A stretch of 55,683 nucleotides of DNA from SZAS-103 sp038226665. GTDB taxonomy: Bacteria; Pseudomonadota; Gammaproteobacteria; Xanthomonadales; Xanthomonadaceae. The notes beneath the pieces were generated by a model. That model was not told the DNA's origin, did no database searches, and was given only the letters and a program-made list of their open reading frames with translations. Position numbers and translations under genes: made by a program. Below, piece after piece: positions 17,318 through 24,854 of this stretch. The stretch's first letter is position 1; each line of letters opens with the position of its first letter. The stretch is from NCBI GenBank assembly GCA_038226665.1, contig JBBRQI010000019.1, positions 1 through 55,683 of the forward strand, given 5' to 3'.

Positions 17318-17972
17318 GCGGTGGCGCATCCAGCAAGTATGCCGTCGCGCAGGCGGCGAACATGCCGATCATTTGCGCGAATACGAAACCCGTCACGTCC
17401 ACCGGGCGAATGCCTGCGAAGGTCTGGGTCATGGCGCGCGCCAGCGTCACTGCAGGATTCGCGAATGACGTGCTCGCCGTGAACCAGTAGGCGGCAAAGA
17501 TGTAGCTCGCAACCAATGCGGGGATCGCGGCAGGACGGTGCCTTGCGCCCACCAGAATGGTCAACACGAGCCCGAACGTGGCGACTGCTTCACTGATCCA
17601 CTGCGGAGTCCCGGTGCGCGCATGGATGCCTGGCTGGATCAGTGGCAGATCGAACATGGCGTGCGCAAGCAACACGCCTGCGATCGCACCAATGCACTGG
17701 ACGGCGATGTAAGCCGCAGTTTCGCGATCGCCAAGTTCGCGGCGGACTCGCATCGCAAGAGTGACCGCAGGATTGAAGTGCGCGCCCGAGACCGGGCCGA
17801 ACAGCACGATCAGCACGTAGAGAATCCCGGCGGTCGCAGCTGAATTCGCCAGCAATGCAACGCCATCGTTTCCGCCCGAGAGCTTGACGCCCATGATTCC
17901 GGAGCCGACCACGGTGGCCAGCAGCAATGCGGTTCCGAGGAATTCGGCGAGCAGTTTGCGCGGCATCGGCAT
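17304..17972 (-). CDS. MIP/aquaporin channel of the arsenic operon (AqpS-like)
   Basis: 222 residues, six transmembrane helices and both half-helix NPA motifs (HFNPAVTLA about residue 62, FANPAVTLA about 175). Placed directly after arsC it is best read as an arsenite channel: the arsR-aqpS-arsC design of Sinorhizobium lets As(III) made by ArsC leave down its gradient. No ArsB or Acr3 pump is encoded beside it. The ATG at 17972 overlaps the arsC stop by one base (TGATG). It could instead be a general glycerol or water channel, but the operon argues against that. Confidence 0.87.
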   Translation of the reverse strand: MPMPRKLLAEFLGTALLLATVVGSGIMGVKLSGGNDGVALLANSAATAGILYVLIVLFGPVSGAHFNPAVTLAMRVRRELGDRETAAYIAVQCIGAIAGVLLAHAMFDLPLIQPGIHARTGTPQWISEAVATFGLVLTILVGARHRPAAIPALVASYIFAAYWFTASTSFANPAVTLARAMTQTFAGIRPVDVTGFVFAQMIGMFAACATAYLLDAPPLTTR

Positions 17973-18355
17973 CACAACGTTGCCAGAAGCGTTTCGACGC
18001 GCGCTGAAATCTCGTCGCGCACCTTGCGATAACCTTCGTCGTCGAAATGCTTCGGGTCCGGCAGCGCCCAATCTTCGCGCCGCGTGGCCGGCACCCACGG
18101 ACAGCTGTCGCCGCAGCCCATCGTGACCACCGCATCGAACGCGCCATCGATCTCGTCGAGCGACTTGGAGACATGCGACCGCAGGTCGTAACCGAGTTCG
18201 TCCATGAAGCGGATCGCCTTTGGATTGATGACGCCTGATGGACTCGACCCCGCACTAAGCGCCTCGACGCGATCGCCGCCATGCATGCGCGCAAACGCCT
18301 CGGCCATCTGGCTGCGGTTTGAGTTTTCGACGCAGACGAACAGGACGCGTTTCAC
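17972..18355 (-). CDS. arsC: Arsenate reductase, low-molecular-weight phosphatase type
   Basis: 127 residues. It reduces As(V) to As(III). The P-loop C-x5-R-S is CVENSNRS (Cys8, Arg14), and the downstream pair appears as MGCGDSCPW, fitting the thiol-cascade ArsC class; an ALPDPKH Asp supplies the general acid. The GTG start at 18355 overlaps the arsR stop (GTGA). Ser rather than the usual Cys-containing P-loop neighbours is seen in many LMW-type ArsC proteins. It is the middle gene of arsR-arsC-aquaporin. Confidence 0.93.
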   Translation of the reverse strand: MKRVLFVCVENSNRSQMAEAFARMHGGDRVEALSAGSSPSGVINPKAIRFMDELGYDLRSHVSKSLDEIDGAFDAVVTMGCGDSCPWVPATRREDWALPDPKHFDDEGYRKVRDEISARVETLLATL

Positions 18356-18723
18356 GAGCGACCGACTTTCTTCATTGCGCGCGGCTTTGTCGATTTCGGC
18401 GGCCCAGGCTTGCACTTGGCAACCGGCCCGCACGATGCGGTTCCGGCGCAGCAATTCTCGGTGAGGTAGGCGAGCAGTGCATTCATCTGCGGATAATTGG
18501 CGCGGATGCGGATCACCCGGCCTTCGCGCTCGTCCTGCACCATCTCCGCCGCGCGCAACACGTTGAGATGCGCGGTCAGCGTGGCTGGAGGCAAGTCCAT
18601 GGTTTGGCGAAGCTCGCCAACGGACATGCCTTTAGGTCCCACCCGAACCAGATGGCGGAATGCGGTGAGTCGCGAGGCGTGGCTGAGTGCTGCGAGTGCC
18701 GAGAGGGCCGTCTTGATCTCCAT
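18352..18723 (-). CDS. arsR: ArsR-family arsenic-responsive repressor
   Basis: 123 residues with a winged helix-turn-helix (about 35-72) and a C-terminal cysteine cluster C91-C92-x5-C98, plus C104. The CC-x5-C spacing equals that described for Acidithiobacillus ferrooxidans ArsR (Cys95, Cys96, Cys102), which binds As(III) at the C-terminus rather than in the DNA-binding helix. It should repress its own operon until arsenite binds. MEIKTALSALAALS is the typical family start; the longer open frame passes through a terminator and the promoter. Its own operator overlaps the start region. Confidence 0.94.
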   Translation of the reverse strand: MEIKTALSALAALSHASRLTAFRHLVRVGPKGMSVGELRQTMDLPPATLTAHLNVLRAAEMVQDEREGRVIRIRANYPQMNALLAYLTENCCAGTASCGPVAKCKPGPPKSTKPRAMKKVGRS

Positions 18724-18758
18724 TATTCCATTATTCTGGAAGTATGGAATCAAGTCAA
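18723..18758 (-). promoter_or_regulatory. arsR promoter and overlapping operator; probable leaderless start
   Basis: On the minus strand, -35 TTGACT (18758-18753), a 17-base spacer, and -10 AATAAT (18735-18730) lie six bases before the arsR ATG, so transcription should begin at or next to the A of ATG. The inverted repeat ATTCCAT...ATGGAAT (18725-18731 and 18744-18750), with an inner TTCCA-N6-TGGAA, covers the -10 and spacer and is the likely ArsR operator. Confidence 0.7.
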
Positions 18759-18800
18759 TTCGCCGCATGAGGCAGATGATGGAAACGGGAGCAAAGCCAA

Positions 18801-18830
18801 GAGAAAAAGGCCGGATCGCTCCGGCCGTTT
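18801..18830 (-). terminator. Terminator of the class III aminotransferase gene
   Basis: GGCCGGA (18809-18815) and TCCGGCC (18820-18826) form a 7-bp stem with a four-base loop. The minus strand continues with TTTTTCTC, and the plus strand with GTTTTCATTT, so it may work in both directions. It lies 30 bases past the aminotransferase stop and upstream of the arsR promoter. Confidence 0.8.
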
Positions 18831-18859
18831 TCATTTCATTGCGGCGACGAAAGCGAAGT

Positions 18860-20401
18860 TCAGGCCGCCTCGGCCTGCGCCTTGCGCGGGCCTTCGAGCA
18901 GCGCCTTGCGGATATTCGCGATGACGAGATCCACTTCGTCGTCGGCGATCCCGAAATGCGGTGTGAAACGCAACGAGTTCGCGCCGCCGTGGATCACGCC
19001 GATACCGCGCTCGCGCATGAACTCCTCGGTCGAACCCGCGCCGTAGCACTTGAACGCATCGTTGAGCTCGCACGAGAACAGCAGGCCAGTGCCTTGCACC
19101 TTGGTGATCAGGCCGCCGAGTTCGTCTCTCAGTTTTTCTAGCTTCGCGATGAAAGCGCGGCCCTGGTTGCGTACGTTCGCGCGCAGTTCCGGCGTCAGCA
19201 TGCCGAGCGTGGCGCAGGCGACGTCCATCGCGCGCGGGTTGCTGGTCATCGTGTTGCCGTACACGCCCTTGCGATACAGGCCAGACGCGCGTTCGCCGAC
19301 AGCGAGCACAGACAATGGGAACTGGCCGGCGTTGAGCGCCTTCGAATAAGTTTCCATGTCCGGCGCTTCGATGTGTTCGAAGCCGGGATAATCGACGATC
19401 GACAACACGCCATGCGCGCGCAGGCCGGCCTGGATCGAATCGACGAGCAGCAAGGTACCGTGCGCCTTGGTGAGTTCGCGTGCGGCTTCGTAGAACGCAA
19501 CCGGCACCGCGCGGCCCGGGTCGCCTTCGCCCATCACCGGTTCGAGGAACATCGCTTCGATGTACCAGCCGTGCTTGTCGGCATCGGCGAATACTTCGTG
19601 CAGTTGTTCCACGCTGTACGGCTCGACCGTGATCAGGGTGTTCTCGTGGCGATAACTCGCGAGGTTCTGCTGGTAGCCCTTGCGGCTGGAATCGGAATAG
19701 AGCGCTGGTAGTTCGGTGCGGCCATGGAACGCACCCTTCACCGCGAGGCGCTTGATCTGCTTGCCGGCGTGACGCGCGCCGGTGTCGGTCATCAGCTTGG
19801 TGTTGATGTCGGCGATGCGGCCGGCGAGCGAAACCGATTCAGAACCTGAGTTCAGGCACAGGAAATGCGTGTAGGGACAATTGATTCCGTCCTTGCGCGT
19901 GCTGCCGATTTCGGCGCGCAGCATGTTCGCAAGACGCAGATGGCTCAGGCTCGGCGTCATGATGTTGGCCATCGCCTGCGGCTTGCTCATCGCTTCGATC
20001 ACAGCCTTCGGCGCATGCCCGAACGGCAACATGCCGTAGCCGCCTGAATCGTGCACGACCGCGCCCTTCAGCGTCACCACCCACGGGCCGCGCGCGGTGA
20101 GCGCGATGTACGGGTTCACCGCATCGTCGGGATAGAAGTTGATGAAGCCTGCCTGCGATGCGTGCAGTTGCGATTCCTCGTCCATCGTGAGCAGCGCAGC
20201 GAATTGCGGATCGGCGCGCAGCGCGGCGAACTGTTCGGCGGCGGCTTCGATCGCATCGCGCAGATCGGAATGCGTCGCAATGAAGCGTTCGATGGCCGCG
20301 TCGTCGAGGCCGTGCGTGCGCAGCTTGCCGCCGGCGCGGCGCATGGCGTCGAGCATCTGCAGGTGCGACGAACGTGTCGAGTTGGTCTGGGTATTGGTCA
20401 T
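18860..20401 (-). CDS. Class III PLP-dependent aminotransferase
   Basis: 513 residues from the ATG at 20401, which has GGGAGA upstream; the earlier in-frame codons give no plausible start. The fold type I core shows HDSGGYGMLPFGH, LCLNSGSESVSLAGR, GAFHGRTELPAL and the LLLVDSIQAG cofactor Asp. The PLP lysine is probably K354 in YSKALNAGQFPLS. It is longer than most members (about 430) because of an N-terminal helical extension of about 80 residues. The substrate cannot be assigned; the closest sense is an omega- or lysine-type aminotransferase. It is monocistronic and divergent from the ABC locus. Confidence 0.85.
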   Translation of the reverse strand: MTNTQTNSTRSSHLQMLDAMRRAGGKLRTHGLDDAAIERFIATHSDLRDAIEAAAEQFAALRADPQFAALLTMDEESQLHASQAGFINFYPDDAVNPYIALTARGPWVVTLKGAVVHDSGGYGMLPFGHAPKAVIEAMSKPQAMANIMTPSLSHLRLANMLRAEIGSTRKDGINCPYTHFLCLNSGSESVSLAGRIADINTKLMTDTGARHAGKQIKRLAVKGAFHGRTELPALYSDSSRKGYQQNLASYRHENTLITVEPYSVEQLHEVFADADKHGWYIEAMFLEPVMGEGDPGRAVPVAFYEAARELTKAHGTLLLVDSIQAGLRAHGVLSIVDYPGFEHIEAPDMETYSKALNAGQFPLSVLAVGERASGLYRKGVYGNTMTSNPRAMDVACATLGMLTPELRANVRNQGRAFIAKLEKLRDELGGLITKVQGTGLLFSCELNDAFKCYGAGSTEEFMRERGIGVIHGGANSLRFTPHFGIADDEVDLVIANIRKALLEGPRKAQAEAA

Positions 20402-20579
20402 GGATGTCTCCCGGCGCATAACAAACAACAATGCGCGGGCTGGGCCGCGCGCAGAATTCGATGATGTGTTGCTCAGACAGTCGTCGATCTTTCCAAGAAA
20501 AAAGAACGACTTGCGGCCGCAATTCTAACATGCGTCCCGCGCGGATAGTACCCCCTGAGGCCCGCGCCACAGCTATGCC

Positions 20580-20592
20580 ATGACAGCTGTCA
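20580..20592. promoter_or_regulatory. Palindrome upstream of the ABC exporter operon (candidate operator)
   Basis: TGACAGCTGTCA is a perfect 12-bp palindrome 77 bases before the ABC ATPase start, followed by a related half-site CTGTTGAC at 20600-20607. LuxR-type response regulators bind short dyads of this kind, and the operon encodes one, so autoregulation is a reasonable inference. No clear -35/-10 pair could be placed. Confidence 0.4.
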
Positions 20593-20668
20593 GCCGCAAC
20601 TGTTGACCGCCCGTACTGCCTCTCGCGAGCCCATGCGTCGACACTGCGTCACCACGTGGAGAAAGCGC

Positions 20669-21610
20669 ATGCACGCAATCGCAACGAAGAAACCCGATGC
20701 CACGAAGTACGACGCTGTGCAAGCATCGGCAACGCTCGCCAGCCTGACCGGCGCGACCAAGCGCTACGGCAAGGTACTTGCACTGGACGCAGTGAATCTC
20801 GAAGTACGCGCGGGCGAAGTGCTGGCGATGCTTGGCCCGAACGGTGCCGGCAAGACCACCGCGATTTCGCTGCTGCTGGGATTGCAGCAGGCCGATTCCG
20901 GCAGGGCGGAGCTGTTCGGCATGCAGCCGAAATCGCTGGATGCGCGCCGCCGCATCGGCGCAATGCTGCAAACGACCGAAGTGCCGGACACGCTGAAAGT
21001 CGGCGAGCTGATCGCGTTGTTCCGCAGCTATTATCCGAACCCGCGCACGATCGCCGAATGCACCGCATTGTCCGGCGTCGGCGACCTGCTGGATCGTCGC
21101 TACGGGAAATTGTCGGGAGGCCAGCAGCGCCGCGCGCAATTCGCGCTGGCCATTGCCGGTAAGCCCGACATCCTGTTTCTCGATGAACCGACCACGGGAC
21201 TCGACATCGATGCGCGCGAAACCATGTGGAAGACGATCCGCCAGCTCGTCGCGGAGGATTGCGCGGTCGTGCTGACCACGCATTACCTCGAGGAAGCCGA
21301 GGCGCTTGCGGATCGCGTCTGCGTGCTCGCCCACGGACGCATTGCCGCCGAAGGGAGCGTGGCTGCGATCCGCGCGCGCGTTTCGCAACGCCGCATCCGC
21401 TGCATCTCCGCGCTCGCACCGAAAACCATCCTGTGCTGGCCGCACGTGCGCAGCGTGTCGCAGGACGGCGTACACATGGAGATCGTCACCGACGTCGCCG
21501 AAAGCGTCGTTCGCAAATTGCTCGATGAAGACGCGAATCTGAGCGAACTCGAAATCCGTCGTGCTGGCCTCGCCGAGGCCTTTGTCGAAATCACTCGTGA
21601 GGCAGCCTGA
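20669..21610 (+). CDS. ABC transporter ATP-binding protein (ABC-2 exporter type)
   Basis: 313 residues from the ATG at 20669, with GGAGA at proper spacing. Walker A is GPNGAGKTT, the signature KLSGGQQRR, Walker B ILFLDEPTTGLD, and the switch His lies in TTHYLEEAE. A C-terminal extension of about 75 residues follows, as in drug/bacteriocin-type ABC-2 exporters. It powers the permease encoded next, whose ATG overlaps its stop (TGATG). The operon continues with a small membrane protein, a DesK-like kinase and a DesR-like regulator. Confidence 0.93.
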   Translation: MHAIATKKPDATKYDAVQASATLASLTGATKRYGKVLALDAVNLEVRAGEVLAMLGPNGAGKTTAISLLLGLQQADSGRAELFGMQPKSLDARRRIGAMLQTTEVPDTLKVGELIALFRSYYPNPRTIAECTALSGVGDLLDRRYGKLSGGQQRRAQFALAIAGKPDILFLDEPTTGLDIDARETMWKTIRQLVAEDCAVVLTTHYLEEAEALADRVCVLAHGRIAAEGSVAAIRARVSQRRIRCISALAPKTILCWPHVRSVSQDGVHMEIVTDVAESVVRKLLDEDANLSELEIRRAGLAEAFVEITREAA

Positions 21611-22389
21611 TGAATGCCATCGCCGAAAAATCATTGCCGCGCACTGCGTCGCACAGTTCCATGGCCGCATACATGCTGGAAGCGAAATACGAATTCCTGC
21701 GCGTGTTGCGCACGCCGTCGGCCGCCGTGCCGACGCTGATGTTTCCGCCATTGTTCTACCTGCTTTTCGGCATCCTGCTCAATCGCGGCAACAGCGGCGC
21801 GGCGCATTATCTGTTCGCTACCTACAGCGTGTTCGGGGTGATGGCGCCGAGTCTGTTCTCGTTCGGCGTCGCCGTGGCGATCGAGCGCGAACGCGGCTGG
21901 CTCGCGCTCAAGCGCGTCGCACCAATGCCGCCCGGCGCATACCTGCTCGGCAAGATGGTGATGGCGATGCTGTTCGCGCTCATCATCTACTGCGTGCTTG
22001 CGGCGCTTGCGTACACGCTCGGTGGCGTGCGCCAGCCGCTGGAGCAATGGCTGCTGCTCGGCGCGATCGCGATTTGCGGGGTGATGCCGTTCTGCGCGCT
22101 CGGGTTGATGATCGGTTCGCGCGCCAATGCGAGCGCCGCACCGGCTTTCGTCAACCTGATCTACATGCCGATGGCGTTCCTGTCCGGCTTGTGGATGCCG
22201 CTGACGATGCTGCCGAAGGTCCTTACGCAGATCGCGCCCTTGTGGCCTGCGTACCACCTTTCGCAACTCGCGTTGATGGTTGTCGGCCAGGTTCCAGCGA
22301 CCGGGATCGGAACGCACTTGCTGTGGCTCGCCGTGTTCACTGCGATCTGCTTCAGCATCGCGAAGCGCTGGCTGGCGCGCGGCAAGTGA
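21610..22389 (+). CDS. ABC-2 type permease
   Basis: 259 residues with six predicted transmembrane segments, including LMFPPLFYLLFGILL, GVMAPSLFSFGVAVA and IYCVLAALAYTLGG, and the ABC-2 ERERGW/LKR motif after helix 2 that couples to the ATPase. It is an inner-membrane partner of the ATPase at 20669. Substrate is unknown; the gene set resembles exporters for antibiotics, lantibiotics or lipids. Confidence 0.92.
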   Translation: MNAIAEKSLPRTASHSSMAAYMLEAKYEFLRVLRTPSAAVPTLMFPPLFYLLFGILLNRGNSGAAHYLFATYSVFGVMAPSLFSFGVAVAIERERGWLALKRVAPMPPGAYLLGKMVMAMLFALIIYCVLAALAYTLGGVRQPLEQWLLLGAIAICGVMPFCALGLMIGSRANASAAPAFVNLIYMPMAFLSGLWMPLTMLPKVLTQIAPLWPAYHLSQLALMVVGQVPATGIGTHLLWLAVFTAICFSIAKRWLARGK

Positions 22390-22459
22390 ACGTCGAACGT
22401 CGAGATCGAACGCATTAAGCTCAATGTTCGGCAACATCAATCCATCCGGGAGAAATGCA

Positions 22460-22855
22460 GTGAACCAGTTCGATGCATCGGCCGGGGCTTCTCCATTGCA
22501 ATGCAAAAGCCGAGTCGGCGAAGTCGTTGCCGGACTGGTCGTGATCCTCGTGGGATTGATTTTCCTCGCCGACAACTTCGGGATCGATTTCCCGTTCCTG
22601 GGCTGGCACAACTGGTGGGCGGTGTTCATCATGATCGGCGCGGGGTCGCCTGCGGGCCATGCGATCGATCGTTATCGCCAAGTCGGTGCGATCGATGCGC
22701 AGGTCGTGCATTCGATGATTTCGGCGCTTGCTGTCGTCGCGGTCGCGCTGATGTTCCTGCTGGACCTGTCGCTTGCGCGATGGTGGCCGTCCTTCATCAT
22801 CATCGGCGGGATGTGCATGCTCTTTCGCAGGGGCAAGGGCAGCGACCGCAAATGA
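22460..22855 (+). CDS. Small LiaI/LiaF-like (DUF5668-type) membrane protein
   Basis: 131 residues from the GTG at 22460, which has GGGAGA six bases upstream; the earlier ATG at 22424 has no such site. Four hydrophobic segments are arranged as two hairpins, with VVAGLVVILVGLIFLADNFG followed by WHNWWAVFIMIGAG and again LMFLLDLSLARWWPSFIIIGG. This twofold pattern is typical of LiaI-LiaF-like transmembrane regions. LiaF proteins restrain a cognate kinase in Firmicutes, so a modulatory role on the kinase downstream is plausible but inferred. Confidence 0.8.
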   Translation: MNQFDASAGASPLQCKSRVGEVVAGLVVILVGLIFLADNFGIDFPFLGWHNWWAVFIMIGAGSPAGHAIDRYRQVGAIDAQVVHSMISALAVVAVALMFLLDLSLARWWPSFIIIGGMCMLFRRGKGSDRK

Positions 22856-22882
22856 CCGGCACATCAACGGCTTTCATGCACG

Positions 22883-22945
22883 ATGATCGATCACACCATG
22901 CTCGATCAAGCACTGCTCGATCAGGCGATGCTGCTTGAGCGATAA
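22883..22945 (+). other. 20-codon mini-ORF made of 15-bp repeats, before the kinase gene
   Basis: ATG at 22883 to TAA at 22945 encodes a Leu/Asp/Gln-rich peptide (MIDHTMLDQALLDQAMLLER). It arises from 15-bp units at 22898, 22913 and a degenerate one at 22928; a fourth copy at 22953 forms the start of the kinase itself in another frame. There is no good ribosome site. It may be a chance product of a short tandem duplication, or a leader peptide. Confidence 0.25.
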
Positions 22946-22952
22946 TCCATCC

Positions 22953-24122
22953 ATGCTCGATCGCCTGCTCCGCACTGCGCCCGATTCGATCGCCTGCCAC
23001 AAAAACAGGGATGGCAGGGCGCATGTCGCGATCCTGATCAACCTGGTCTGGTCCCTGTGGTTCTTCGGCGATGTGATGTACGGCCCATCGTTCGATGCCG
23101 GCTGGATCGCGTCGACGGCCATCGGTTTCCCGGCGATCATCGTGCTCTGGTTGCTGGCGATGTTGCGTCCGGCGCGGCAGGTGATTTATTTCTGCGTGGC
23201 GATGGCCATGCTCGGCTACGCCATCCTGCCCTGGAACCACAGCGGTGGAACCACGTGCATCATCTATGCCTGCGCCTTGCTCGCGTTCGTGGGCACGGTG
23301 CGTACCAGCCTCGCCATGATGGCTGTAGTCGGCGCGATTTTTGCCATCGAGGCGAGCAGGTTGCATTGGCCTTGGGGCATCATCGTCGGCATGCTTTCGA
23401 TGATGTTGTGCATCGGCGGCGCCAACCTAGCGCGTCGCTTGAACGAGGAAAAAGATGCGGAACTTCGCCTCAGCCATGATGAAGTGCGCCGCCTCGCCGC
23501 GACCGCCGAACGCGAGCGCATCGGTCGCGACCTGCACGACCTGCTCGGCCACACCCTTTCGCTGATCGCCTTGAAGTCGGAACTCGCGGGCAAGTTGCTC
23601 GCGCGCGATCCGGTCGCGGCACGCCGCGAGATCGCGGATGTCGAACGCATCACCCGCGATGCGCTCGCGCAGGTACGCAGCGCGGTCAGCGGGATGCGCG
23701 CGACGGGATTGGTCGGCGAAATCGCATCGGCGCGCCTGCTGCTTGAATGCGCGGGCGTGCGCTTTTCTTACTCCGGTTTCGAACGCGAGCTGGCCGCGGG
23801 TCAGGAAGCATGCCTTGCGCTCGCGCTACGCGAAGCAGCGACGAACATCCAGCGCCATGCGCAGGCGACCAACGCCGAAGCGCATCTCGTCGTCGATGGC
23901 GGTGGCGTGCAACTCAGCGTGCGCGACGACGGACGCGGCGACATCTCCGCACACGGCAATGGATTGATCGGCATGCGCGAGCGCGTCGAAACGCTCGGCG
24001 GCTCGCTGTGGATCGAAACGACACGCGGGCAGGGAACGCTGCTCACGCTGCGTTTGCCGTTGACTGCGACGGTGTCGAATGTCATCGGCATTGCCGAGGC
24101 GCAACGCAAGGCGCGAGCATGA
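22953..24122 (+). CDS. DesK/LiaS-like sensor histidine kinase
   Basis: 389 residues. Five to six transmembrane helices occupy about 22-155, with no extracellular sensor domain. HisKA_3 then has H195 in RDLHDLLGHTLSL, and the HATPase has REAATNIQRHAQAT, DDGRG and GNGLIGMRERV. These membrane-embedded kinases sense lipid or cell-wall perturbation. The ATG at 22953 is preferred, although a TTG at 22935 is in frame and neither has a strong ribosome site. Its stop overlaps an 18-codon mini-ORF. Confidence 0.92.
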   Translation: MLDRLLRTAPDSIACHKNRDGRAHVAILINLVWSLWFFGDVMYGPSFDAGWIASTAIGFPAIIVLWLLAMLRPARQVIYFCVAMAMLGYAILPWNHSGGTTCIIYACALLAFVGTVRTSLAMMAVVGAIFAIEASRLHWPWGIIVGMLSMMLCIGGANLARRLNEEKDAELRLSHDEVRRLAATAERERIGRDLHDLLGHTLSLIALKSELAGKLLARDPVAARREIADVERITRDALAQVRSAVSGMRATGLVGEIASARLLLECAGVRFSYSGFERELAAGQEACLALALREAATNIQRHAQATNAEAHLVVDGGGVQLSVRDDGRGDISAHGNGLIGMRERVETLGGSLWIETTRGQGTLLTLRLPLTATVSNVIGIAEAQRKARA

Positions 24123-24175
24123 TTCGCGTCCCTGGGTCTGTCTGTATCCTTGCCACTGACGGGGTGCCGGAATGA
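24119..24175 (+). other. 18-codon mini-ORF bridging kinase and regulator genes
   Basis: ATG at 24119 overlaps the kinase stop (ATGA) and its own TGA at 24173-24175 overlaps the regulator ATG at 24172 (ATGA). Its first 11 bases, ATGATTCGCGT, are identical to the first 11 of the regulator gene 53 bases on, so it probably arose by duplication of the regulator's start. It could relay ribosomes from kinase to regulator. Confidence 0.35.
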
Positions 24176-24789
24176 TTCGCGTACTGTTGGCCGAAGACCA
24201 GGCGATGGTGCGCGGCGCCTTGTCGGCGTTGCTCGCACTCGAATCCGACATCGAAGTGCTCGGCAGTGTCGCCGATGGCGAAGCGGCATGGCGCGAACTG
24301 CAACGCCTGCATAAAATCGACGGGCTTCCGGACGTGCTCGTGTCGGACATCGAGATGCCGGGCCTCACCGGCCTCGAACTGGCGCAACGCATCCGCGAAA
24401 AGGCGCTGCCGGTCAAAGTGGTGATCGTGACGACGTTCGCGCGCAGCGGTTACCTGCGTCGCGCGCTTGATGCGGGCGTGGTTGGCTACTTGCTCAAGGA
24501 TGCGCCAGCGGAAAAACTCGCCGAAGCACTGCGGCAGGTGCATCGCGGCGGCCGCGCGATCGCGCCCGAACTTGCGCTGGAAGCATGGTCGGAAGCCGAT
24601 CCGCTCAACGAACGCGAGCGCCAGGTGCTGCGCTTGGCCGGCGATGGGCTCGGCGCTGGCGATATCGCCGAGCGTCTGCATCTTTCGCACGGCACGGTGC
24701 GCAATTACCTGTCGGAAGCGATCGGCAAGCTCGGCGTCAGCAACCGCATCGAGGCGCACCGCCTGGCCAGGCAGAAGGGTTGGTTGTAA
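24172..24789 (+). CDS. NarL/LuxR-type response regulator (DesR-like)
   Basis: 205 residues. The receiver domain (1-125) has the acidic pair in AEDQ, phospho-acceptor D59 in VSDIEMPG, the VIVTTF Thr and the LLKDAP Lys. A LuxR-type helix-turn-helix (about 145-200) contains NERERQVLRLAGDG and HGTVRNYLSEAIGKL. It is the partner of the kinase encoded just upstream and probably controls the ABC exporter operon through the palindrome at 20581. Confidence 0.94.
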   Translation: MIRVLLAEDQAMVRGALSALLALESDIEVLGSVADGEAAWRELQRLHKIDGLPDVLVSDIEMPGLTGLELAQRIREKALPVKVVIVTTFARSGYLRRALDAGVVGYLLKDAPAEKLAEALRQVHRGGRAIAPELALEAWSEADPLNERERQVLRLAGDGLGAGDIAERLHLSHGTVRNYLSEAIGKLGVSNRIEAHRLARQKGWL

Positions 24790-24854
24790 CAGCAACCCGC
24801 GGAAACAGACTGCCGCACACACCCGGTCACTGGTATCGTCGCCATCTCTTTCCC

